Origin: Pseudomonadota bacterium | GTDB taxonomy: Bacteria; Pseudomonadota; Gammaproteobacteria; Arenicellales; Arenicellaceae | DNA length: 15,501 nt | Reading direction: 5' to 3' | Assembly: GCA_018660405.1 (NCBI GenBank) | Contig: JABJKL010000115.1 | Location: forward strand, 1 to 15,501 | Shown here: in pieces, positions 6,658-13,205 of the stretch | How the letters are laid out: each line of letters opens with the position of its first letter | How positions within the stretch are numbered: position 1 is the first letter of the stretch | Notes under the pieces: model-generated | What the model saw: the letters and a program-made list of their open reading frames with translations, nothing else | Databases searched by the model: none | Told to the model about the DNA's origin: nothing | Translations under genes and position numbers: made by a program

Positions 6658-7706
6658 GCATCCTTCTCAAACATACCGGCTTGCTCAGCGGGCGTATTTG
6701 GAGCCACCAAACCAAAATGTTGCCATGCACGACGTGTCACTGTTCGGCCTCGCGGCGTACGCATCATAAGACCATTCTGAATTAAAAACGGTTCAACAAC
6801 GTCTTCTATTGTGCCGCGTTCCTCACCGATGGCTGCCGCCAAACTATCGATCCCAACCGGGCCACCATCGAACTTATGCATAATGGTCTCCAATACGGTT
6901 CGATCCACCACATCTAAGCCAAGGTGATCCACCTCAAGCATATCGAGGGCTTGTTCAGCGACCTTGGCGGTTAATTTCCCCTCGCTCTTCACTTGCGCAA
7001 AATCACGAGACCGGCGCAATAATCGATTCGCTATTCGGGGTGTTCCTCTGGAACGCCTGGCAACAACCTCGATCCCGCTATCATCCGCTTCAATCCCCAA
7101 AATGCCCGCCGAACGACTTACGATGGAACATAGATCCTCAATATTGTAGTACTCAAGCCGCTGCACAATTCCAAAGCGATCGCGCAGTGGCGAGGTCAAC
7201 AAACCTGCACGGGTAGTTGCGCCTACCAGGGTAAAAGGCGGTAAAGATAATTTAACGGTACGTGCGGCTGGCCCCTCACCAATAATGATATCCAACTGGA
7301 AATCTTCCATCGCAGGGTAAAGTATCTCCTCCACAACAGGGCTTAAGCGGTGTATCTCATCAATAAACAAGACATCATGGGGTTCAAGATTGGTCAAAAT
7401 CGCGGCCAAATCACCCGCCTTTTCGATTACCGGCCCAGAAGTTTGGCGGATAGTTACTTCTAATTCTCGTGCCACTATATTGGAAAGTGTGGTTTTACCC
7501 AGCCCCGGGGGGCCAAATAGCAACACATGATCCAAGGCCTCGCGACGTTCACGAGCTGCCTGGATATAAATCGCAAGCTGCTCTTTTAATTTGGGCTGAC
7601 CGACAAATTCAGCCAATCGCTCTGGCCGTAAACTGCGATCAGCGGCCTCATCCTCAAAGCCTGTCGGCCCTGGGTTTAATGGCGAATCTAAAGGTGTATC
7701 ACTCAT
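6639..7706 (-). CDS. ruvB: Holliday junction branch-migration ATPase RuvB
   Basis: RuvB is the hexameric AAA+ motor that with RuvA drives branch migration of Holliday junctions. In 355 residues: Walker A GPPGLGKT (65-72), Walker B LFIDEIHR (113-120), sensor 1 VGATTRAG (161-168), arginine segment PLRDRFG (173-179), and a C-terminal winged-helix domain with GGPVGIDSLAAAIGEE and MRTPRGR (about 280-322). The ATG at 7706 overlaps the ruvA stop as ATGA. The last five residues (STPST) and the stop codon are encoded by the end of the inserted repeat element, so the natural C-terminus was probably altered. The change falls in the variable tail and should not harm the ATPase or DNA-binding domains. It is the third gene of ruvCAB. 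Confidence 0.97.
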   Translation of the reverse strand: MSDTPLDSPLNPGPTGFEDEAADRSLRPERLAEFVGQPKLKEQLAIYIQAARERREALDHVLLFGPPGLGKTTLSNIVARELEVTIRQTSGPVIEKAGDLAAILTNLEPHDVLFIDEIHRLSPVVEEILYPAMEDFQLDIIIGEGPAARTVKLSLPPFTLVGATTRAGLLTSPLRDRFGIVQRLEYYNIEDLCSIVSRSAGILGIEADDSGIEVVARRSRGTPRIANRLLRRSRDFAQVKSEGKLTAKVAEQALDMLEVDHLGLDVVDRTVLETIMHKFDGGPVGIDSLAAAIGEERGTIEDVVEPFLIQNGLMMRTPRGRTVTRRAWQHFGLVAPNTPAEQAGMFEKDASTPST

Positions 7707-8305
7707 GCTCGTGCCATATTCTTCAGTGCGGCCCTGATTAGCGCTTCACTCGTCATATCTGGCTCTGCGACAGCGCGAACAGCCCCACTAGCATCGGCCG
7801 GTTTGTAGCCCAAGGTGATTAATGCCTCGATGGCATCTCGCTCATTGGATACCGCACCGGATGCATTGCCCGAAGGCGCGTCCGGCCTTGCAGTGCCAAA
7901 CTCTCTCTCTAACCGATCTTTAAGTTCCACTAACAGACGTTGTGCTGTTTTTTTGCCAATGCCAGGTACCGCAACCAACGTCGCCACATCTTCGTGCGCC
8001 ACACAAGACAGTAATTCATCGGCCGTTAATGAGGATAATATCGCCAACGCAACTTTGGGACCAATACCGCTCACCTTGATCAGGCTTCGAAAAAGATCAC
8101 GATGTTTAAGGCTGACAAACCCATACAATTTTTGCGCATCTTCACGCACCACCATATGCACATAAAGTTGCACTTGAGAGCCCAGATCCGGTAGTTCGTA
8201 GAATACGTTGAGTGGCGCATCGAGCTCGTAACCGACACCGTTCACGTCCAGTAATATTGATGGGGGCCGCTTATCCAACAGCTCTCCTTTCAACCACGCG
8301 ATCAC
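7703..8305 (-). CDS. ruvA: Holliday junction DNA-binding protein RuvA
   Basis: RuvA binds four-way junctions as a tetramer and loads RuvB. With a GTG start at 8305 the protein has 200 residues, the normal size. The start (M)IAWLKGELLDKRPPSILLD aligns with the usual MIGRLRG opening. GTG overlaps the ruvC TGA as GTGA and has AAGGAG seven bases upstream. An ATG 17 codons earlier lies inside ruvC, would add an extension foreign to the family, and is rejected. Visible: the N-terminal OB-fold with VNGVGYEL, two helix-hairpin-helix motifs (VSGIGPKVALAIL at 78-90 and VPGIGKKTAQRLL at 113-125), a flexible linker, and a C-terminal RuvB-binding domain (ERDAIEALITLGYKPADA). It ends in a 4-bp overlap with ruvB. 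Confidence 0.96.
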   Translation of the reverse strand: MIAWLKGELLDKRPPSILLDVNGVGYELDAPLNVFYELPDLGSQVQLYVHMVVREDAQKLYGFVSLKHRDLFRSLIKVSGIGPKVALAILSSLTADELLSCVAHEDVATLVAVPGIGKKTAQRLLVELKDRLEREFGTARPDAPSGNASGAVSNERDAIEALITLGYKPADASGAVRAVAEPDMTSEALIRAALKNMARA

Positions 8306-8820
8306 GCCAACGCTCCTTGAATCGTTCGCTGCATTTGCATCATATGTAATTGGCAAATCGCGGCGGCTAATGCATCGGCTGCATCCTCTTGTGGGTTTTC
8401 ACGAAGTGACAGCAACACACGCACCATATGCTGCACCTGTTTCTTATCGGCACGGCCTCGTCCTACAATCGATTTTTTAATTTCGGTAGCGGCAAGTTCC
8501 TGTACCTCCAGGCCATTATTCACGGCTGCTAACATAGCCACGCCGCGGGCATGCCCAAGCACCAGTGCTGATTGTGGGTTTTTCGCCAAAAACACTTTTT
8601 CGATCGCCATAACCGTTGGATGATATTGAACAATAAATTCCACCAACCGCTTGTACAGCACATGCAATCGCTCACCTAAATCACCCTTGGGCAATCGAAT
8701 AGCCTCATGCGCAATCCAAACCAATTGAGTGCCGTGCTGCTCGACAATACCCACCCCCGTGGTTTGTGAACCGGGGTCCAAGCCCAGTACACGCGGTACT
8801 ATCGGTGATGAGGTTTTCAC
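8302..8820 (-). CDS. ruvC: Crossover junction endodeoxyribonuclease RuvC
   Basis: RuvC is a dimeric resolvase that cuts Holliday junctions during recombinational repair. The 172 residues have the RNase-H-like acidic active site: Asp15 in VLGLDPGS, Glu74 in AIEKVF, and Asp146 and Asp149 in EDAADALAAA. The basic segment KKSIVGRGRADKKQVQ (115-130) is also typical. Start is GTG at 8820, nine bases after the yebC stop, with only a weak AAGA ribosome site; the motif LGLDPG lies close to the N-terminus as in the family, so no longer form is likely. The stop overlaps the ruvA start by 4 bp. Confidence 0.96.
   Translation of the reverse strand: MKTSSPIVPRVLGLDPGSQTTGVGIVEQHGTQLVWIAHEAIRLPKGDLGERLHVLYKRLVEFIVQYHPTVMAIEKVFLAKNPQSALVLGHARGVAMLAAVNNGLEVQELAATEIKKSIVGRGRADKKQVQHMVRVLLSLRENPQEDAADALAAAICQLHMMQMQRTIQGALA
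8313..8318 (-). promoter_or_regulatory. Shine-Dalgarno of ruvA
   Basis: AAGGAG on the minus strand, seven bases before the GTG at 8305. It lies inside the end of ruvC and decides for the GTG start over the upstream ATG at 8356. Confidence 0.8.
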
Positions 8821-8829
8821 GAAGTAGTC

Positions 8830-9570
8830 TTAACCTTCGAGCACAGAATCCGGAAAGTCGGCGTTGGTAAATACGTCGTGCACGTCATCGAGCTCTTCTA
8901 TCGCATCGACCAGTTTTAATACCTTTTCAGCATCTTCGACACTCAGGGGTGTTTCGATGGCTGCGCGCTGAACAATCTCAGAAGATACCGGTGTAAAGCC
9001 AGCGTCCGCCAACGCAGTAACTACCGCGTGATAAGCCTCTGGCGGCGTGGTCACCTCCACACTGCCATCGTCATGCGTTTCTAAATCTTCCGCACCGGCC
9101 TCAAGCACTATCTCCATCACCTGCTCCTCATCCGTACCTTCCGCTAACAACACCATGCCGAAGCGTTCGAATAAAAATGCAACCGACCCCTCATTGCCCA
9201 TGTTGCCGCCGTATTTGCTGAACGCATGGCGCACCTCACTCACAGTGCGGTTGCGATTATCGGTCGTACATTCGACCAGAACCGCGATACCGGAAGGTGC
9301 GTAACCCTCGTATCGGACCTCTTCATAGTTAACGCCCTCAAGATCGCCAGTACCGCGCTTAATGGCTTTTTCCACAGTGTCGCGCGTCATGTTGACACCC
9401 AATGCTTTATCAACAGCGGTGCGTAAACGCGGGTTGTTTGCCGAGTCGGCGCCACCTTCGCGCGCGGCCACGGTTATTTCACGGATATGCTTGGTGAATA
9501 ATTTACCGCGCTTTGAATCCTGCGCCGCTTTGCGAAATTTGATGTTCGCCCATTTACTATGGCCAGCCAT
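8830..9570 (-). CDS. yebC: YebC/TACO1-family protein
   Basis: A 246-residue protein with the typical family start MAGHSKWANIKFRKAAQDSK and the motif EVRYEGYAPSGIAVLVECTT(D)N. An acidic C-terminal half follows (DAEKVLKLVDAIEELDDV near the end). Length is normal. The family was long annotated as transcriptional regulators; work on bacterial and mitochondrial members points to relief of ribosome stalling at proline-rich stretches. In this cluster it leads the ruv genes, nine bases before ruvC. The ATG at 9570 has no good ribosome site: an AGGA is 14 bases away. A candidate promoter lies 37-65 bases upstream. Confidence 0.95.
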   Translation of the reverse strand: MAGHSKWANIKFRKAAQDSKRGKLFTKHIREITVAAREGGADSANNPRLRTAVDKALGVNMTRDTVEKAIKRGTGDLEGVNYEEVRYEGYAPSGIAVLVECTTDNRNRTVSEVRHAFSKYGGNMGNEGSVAFLFERFGMVLLAEGTDEEQVMEIVLEAGAEDLETHDDGSVEVTTPPEAYHAVVTALADAGFTPVSSEIVQRAAIETPLSVEDAEKVLKLVDAIEELDDVHDVFTNADFPDSVLEG

Positions 9571-9606
9571 ATATTTGAATGAAGTCCTGCTGATTGAATA
9601 GCCTGA

Positions 9607-9635
9607 ATTCTAGCATTCGTAGCCATAGCACCCAA
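9607..9635 (-). promoter_or_regulatory. Candidate promoter of yebC-ruvCAB
   Basis: On the minus strand TTGGGT (9630-9635) and TAGAAT (9607-9612) are separated by 17 bases, and TGC directly before TAGAAT gives an extended -10. The -35 matches only the TTG part of consensus, so the extended -10 is the main support. It would give a leader of about 30 bases before yebC. Confidence 0.5.
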
Positions 9636-9656
9636 GAAGTGCAGGCTGCCAAAACG

Positions 9657-9669
9657 AGTACTCCTTCAA
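9657..9669 (+). repeat. Solitary core of the element's terminal repeat
   Basis: agtactccttcaa matches bases 2-14 of the terminal inverted repeats at 6391 and 6657 exactly; similarity fades beyond. No second end is found nearby. By chance a 13-base match is unlikely in a window this size, so it may be a remnant of another copy. It lies between yebC and the membrane-protein gene. Confidence 0.5.
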
Positions 9670-9693
9670 TTTAGGTTTACCAGCTTTTCGTTA

Positions 9694-11490
9694 TTAAAAA
9701 CCGCTAAACTGATATACCGTAAGTTCGGCCATTAGCGCTAGAAGTAGCATCGCTATCGCTAAACCTGGTTTACGCAAAAACCCTCCTTTAGCCAGGCAAA
9801 CCGCCATTGCGAATACCGCAGGGCCCATTAACGGAACCCAGTACCGCTCCCAGGTAACAATTTGTCCTAGCACCAGCATTAACAGGTAAGCAACAGCAAA
9901 CAAGCCGACAGCCAGCACTATCGGTTCTTCAAGAGCCTTACGCCAATGGAACACACAAATCAGAAACGGTAAACCCAAATTCACCAGGGAATACAAGGCA
10001 AACTCCCGATAACTAAACAAACCAGAAAATGAATTGTCGGTCGCGGTGTTCGCGGCGTCAAATAGTGAACCGCTTAAATCAAGCGCGTAATAACAAGCCA
10101 TCACCAATAACAAACCCAAAAACGATGCAGACAGTAAAGCTAACTGTTGCCCTTGAAGCTGCCGCGCACGGCAAATCAACACAAGCGAAAGACCGGCTGG
10201 AACCAATACCAGAGGTAACAAGGCTATACGTGTTTGTAAACCAAGCGCTATACTCACAGCAACAGCCCCAACCGCTAAAAACCTGCGCCAAAACTCGCTT
10301 GAATCGCCCTTAAGCAAATGGTGCAGCGCTAAAAAGAAGACCGCCACAGCAGTAGCTCCAGCGATATCGGTCATCGGGGTAAGCATTGCCTGAATATGCA
10401 AGTGATGACAGGCAATCAATAATAAGGCTGAAAATACCACGCGCACATCAGTGATATACGCGCGCAATAACTTCCACCAGCAATAGAGCATTAGAAATGC
10501 CAATAGAATATTGGCCATCGTAAACACATCCAACCAGGCCATATCCAATTGGGACAACAAAGCAACTATCAGCGGATATAACCACGCCTGGCCATTTCTA
10601 TCGGCGGCAAGCCAATTGGTAAATTGACTCCAGGAGGTCACGCCACCAAACCATCGATCTATTTGATACGCAATACCAACATAGTTGTCTGGCCAAAAAT
10701 AGTTCCAGTACTCATCAAGCCGTGCATGCCATGCCAGCTCTGCCAACGGTAATAAAAACGCACCGAACGCCAGAAACAGTGCCCAGCACGTAAGCGAAGA
10801 CGTTGACTCAGTCGTACCTCTGGCCATGAAACAGCCTGCGGCTACTAGCATGAGTATGCCGGCCACAACGGCGATATCTTTAAGTCGATTCTCCTTGGTA
10901 TAACGTGTCTGAACTGCCAGCTGCATACCCGCCAAACCGGGCTTGCGAGCAATGGACTCAGCGGTAAAATTCGCTACGCGGTGTGGGTCAAATGCGGTAC
11001 TACCTAGCAATAACAGGCTTGTGCGGGCATCACCTGAAAGTCGAATATCCAGAACGATTGGAGCATTGCCTTGCACACGATAATTAAGCCTGGAAAACTC
11101 CAACGCGGTGGGTTCCGGAGTCGATGCAACAAATTCGCGGTAACCGAGCTGCCATTCACCCAATCGAATTTCTTGCTGAACACTGCCAGTGCTATTTTCA
11201 CCAGGGTTTTGCCCACCCAGACTGATTGTGAGCGGCATTCCAATGGATGTTTGGTACGAATTGCTATCGACAAATAGAACCAATTCCTCAATACGCCGCA
11301 CAGACTCAGGCAACGTAAACTCAATATGCTCACCGGGTTCCAACAGTGGAAGAAATTGAGTTACGGTCGCACCCAAGGTGTGTGTACTGTGTTGCCTGGA
11401 ACTGTACAATGCCTCCAACGATAATATCGCTACGATTAGAGTTAGAAGCCCCAAACAGTACAGCAGATTTTTTTTAAGTAGCGTTTGCAC
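9694..11490 (-). CDS. Polytopic membrane protein, probable GT-C-type glycosyltransferase
   Basis: 598 residues: an N-terminal membrane helix (about 8-28), a soluble beta-rich segment of about 175 residues (about 30-205) presumably in the periplasm, then roughly ten membrane helices to the C-terminus. After the third helix comes HARLDEYWNYFWPDNY, with Asp259-Glu260 in the place where GT-C enzymes (GT39/ArnT-like) carry their catalytic acidic loop. A late WERYWVPLMGPAVFAMAV resembles the RY-L-P segment of that superfamily. Such enzymes move a sugar from a polyprenyl phosphate to a periplasmic acceptor. The neighbouring divergent GT2 gene could make such a donor. Start is GTG at 11490 (an in-frame stop precedes it) without a visible ribosome site. 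The acceptor is unknown, and the soluble domain between helices 1 and 2 is not recognised. Confidence 0.65.
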   Translation of the reverse strand: MQTLLKKNLLYCLGLLTLIVAILSLEALYSSRQHSTHTLGATVTQFLPLLEPGEHIEFTLPESVRRIEELVLFVDSNSYQTSIGMPLTISLGGQNPGENSTGSVQQEIRLGEWQLGYREFVASTPEPTALEFSRLNYRVQGNAPIVLDIRLSGDARTSLLLLGSTAFDPHRVANFTAESIARKPGLAGMQLAVQTRYTKENRLKDIAVVAGILMLVAAGCFMARGTTESTSSLTCWALFLAFGAFLLPLAELAWHARLDEYWNYFWPDNYVGIAYQIDRWFGGVTSWSQFTNWLAADRNGQAWLYPLIVALLSQLDMAWLDVFTMANILLAFLMLYCWWKLLRAYITDVRVVFSALLLIACHHLHIQAMLTPMTDIAGATAVAVFFLALHHLLKGDSSEFWRRFLAVGAVAVSIALGLQTRIALLPLVLVPAGLSLVLICRARQLQGQQLALLSASFLGLLLVMACYYALDLSGSLFDAANTATDNSFSGLFSYREFALYSLVNLGLPFLICVFHWRKALEEPIVLAVGLFAVAYLLMLVLGQIVTWERYWVPLMGPAVFAMAVCLAKGGFLRKPGLAIAMLLLALMAELTVYQFSGF

Positions 11491-11520
11491 AATTAGTCAA
11501 TAACTATTTAATCGAAAACC
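11491..11520. promoter_or_regulatory. Thirty-base divergent intergenic region
   Basis: The only space between two divergent starts. Neither start has a Shine-Dalgarno. On the plus strand TTTAAT (11507-11512) could serve as -10, 16 bases after TTGCAC (11485-11490), which would make the GT2 transcript leaderless or nearly so. On the minus strand TTGACT (11496-11501) resembles a -35, but its -10 would fall inside the gene. Promoter assignment is tentative. Confidence 0.3.
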
Positions 11521-12270
11521 ATGAAGCAAGTGAAAATATCCGTTGTGGTGCCCATGTACAACGAGGAAGCCACCATTGAATCTGTACTAACCCAACTCGA
11601 TGCGCTGGAATTTATCAAAGAAGTTATTGTAGTGGACGATGGATCAAAGGATCAATCGGTAGCACTCACGCAAGCTCACCCCAGTGAAAAAATTAAACTA
11701 ATCCAGCATGAAAAAAATGCCGGCAAAACCGCTGCATTAAAAACCGGCTTTCAAGCCGTCACTTCAGAATTTGTAGTCGTACAGGATGCCGATCTCGAAT
11801 ACGACCCACAAGAGTTGGTGCACGTATGTGAGCCACTGTGGACTGGCCGCGCAGATGTGGTTTACGGCTCGCGGTTTCTGGTACGAAAAACACAGCGGGT
11901 ATTGTACTTTTATCACTACCTGGGTAATCGCATGATCACCTTCTTGAGCAATCTAGTGACTAATAAAAACATGACCGATGTTGAAACTTGCTACAAAGCC
12001 TTTCGTACTTCATTAATAAAGGGCATGCCCATTATCAGCCATGGGTTTGGTTTTGAAATAGAAGTCACGGCCAAAATAAGCAAAACCAATGCGCGTATTT
12101 ACGAAACACCGATTTCGTATTATGGACGCACATTTGAAGAGGGTAAGAAAATCACCTGGCGTGATGGCTTGGTCGCGTTGTGGTACATCGTGAAGTTTAA
12201 TTTGATTCCGAATCAGGAAACCAAAGATTACGTATCGGCGGCTAATCGTGCTCTAGCCGAATCCCGGTAA
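11521..12270 (+). CDS. GT2 glycosyltransferase, polyprenyl-phosphate sugar synthase (DPM1/DPG-like)
   Basis: 249 residues with a GT-A fold of family GT2. Visible are VSVVVPMYNEEATI-like opening (here ISVVVPMYNEEATI, 6-19), VVDDGSKD (37-44), the metal-binding DAD at 89-91 within VVQDADLEYDP, and VYGSRFLV. These are the marks of dolichol/undecaprenyl-phosphate mannose or glucose synthase-like enzymes, which load a sugar from a nucleotide donor on the lipid carrier. No C-terminal membrane helix is present, so it would act at the cytoplasmic membrane face without anchor. It is the only plus-strand gene in the window, divergent from the GT-C-like gene (30 bp) and convergent with the monophosphatase gene (30 bp). 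Which sugar it uses is not shown. Confidence 0.85.
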   Translation: MKQVKISVVVPMYNEEATIESVLTQLDALEFIKEVIVVDDGSKDQSVALTQAHPSEKIKLIQHEKNAGKTAALKTGFQAVTSEFVVVQDADLEYDPQELVHVCEPLWTGRADVVYGSRFLVRKTQRVLYFYHYLGNRMITFLSNLVTNKNMTDVETCYKAFRTSLIKGMPIISHGFGFEIEVTAKISKTNARIYETPISYYGRTFEEGKKITWRDGLVALWYIVKFNLIPNQETKDYVSAANRALAESR

Positions 12271-12300
12271 CCCTCTGGCCTTTGTGGAAAAACTATTTGT

Positions 12301-13182
12301 TTAGACTTCTTTGTGGGCCAATTTAAGTACTTCTTCAGCCAATGCGGCTGACGCCGAAACCAGAAACGGTTCCGCTAGAAATGGGCTTACTGCGCCACCA
12401 TCATGGCTTAAAAATACACCACCGGCCTCCTCCATAATCAACTGCGGTGCGGCAATATCCCAGGCGTCTTGCTTAACGCTGGAAGGGTTATTGTCATGAA
12501 TCGTCAGATGTGGTGCATTTCGATGCTCCGCCATACGACAAGCCTGGCCTGAATTTGGCAAATATGAGGTGACTAAACAAGCCCCGTCTTCAGTACGTAA
12601 TCGATAGCGTAAAGTAGCAAAAAAGGGCGTTTCCAGCCGCGAATCGCCATATTGATTCATATCCACCCAGGCGTTGCGAATCCCGACAAATTGAGAACTG
12701 TCGACTTGAACTCGTTTGCCATCTTTATACGCTCCTTGCCCGCGGACGGCATAAAAACACTCGCCGGTGAGTGGGAAATAACAAATGCCCAAATCGGTTT
12801 GTTGCCCCCGTCGCCGCGCAACCAATACTGAGCTGTAATGCTTGCCCGCATTCAGTAAAAATGCGCTGGTTGCATCCAGTGGATCAATTATCCACATATC
12901 GGCGTCGACTGAATCGGTGTCGGGGCTCATTTCTTCAGAAAGAATCGGCAATTTCTCGGGATCGTCGGCCAAGGCGTCAGTGGCCGCAACATCGGCTTTT
13001 TGATCGACGATCGAGACCAGATCGCCAACACCTTTTGACTGCATCTTATGAACCTGACCATAACCTTCGGCGATCACCCGCGCAGCAGCTAACGTGGCGC
13101 GCATCGCCAATTGCATGCCTTCACCCAGGCTCTCAGCGTGCTTGATTACCGATGCCTGGGATTTCAATAAATCAGGCTCCAT
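12301..13182 (-). CDS. Inositol monophosphatase family protein
   Basis: 293 residues of the Mg-dependent IMPase/CysQ superfamily. Metal-site motifs are visible: SEE in LPILSEEMSPD (about 82), DPLDAT in WIIDPLDAT (about 99-104; most relatives have DPLDGT), and WDIAAPQLIMEEAGG in the C-terminal half. Substrates in the family include inositol phosphate, 3'-phosphoadenosine phosphate (CysQ) and fructose-1,6-bisphosphate; the sequence does not decide. The ATG at 13182 has a weak ribosome site; an internal start at MQLAMRATLAAARVIAEG would drop a 22-residue extension. It lies 23 bp after aspS and is probably co-transcribed with it. It converges with the GT2 gene, with no clear terminator between them. 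Confidence 0.85.
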   Translation of the reverse strand: MEPDLLKSQASVIKHAESLGEGMQLAMRATLAAARVIAEGYGQVHKMQSKGVGDLVSIVDQKADVAATDALADDPEKLPILSEEMSPDTDSVDADMWIIDPLDATSAFLLNAGKHYSSVLVARRRGQQTDLGICYFPLTGECFYAVRGQGAYKDGKRVQVDSSQFVGIRNAWVDMNQYGDSRLETPFFATLRYRLRTEDGACLVTSYLPNSGQACRMAEHRNAPHLTIHDNNPSSVKQDAWDIAAPQLIMEEAGGVFLSHDGGAVSPFLAEPFLVSASAALAEEVLKLAHKEV

Positions 13183-13205
13183 TATTTATTCAAGCCCCCG
13201 TCTAC

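Noticed and set aside
6384..6730. Open frames of 70-110 codons across the repeat element on both strands
   Set aside because: They run through the inverted repeats and hairpin arms, resemble no protein, and exist because of the palindromic sequence; no transposase motif is seen.
8306..8356. Longer RuvA with a 17-residue N-terminal extension
   Set aside because: The family starts at the (M)IxxLKG motif; GTG at 8305 has a perfect AAGGAG and a GTGA overlap with ruvC.
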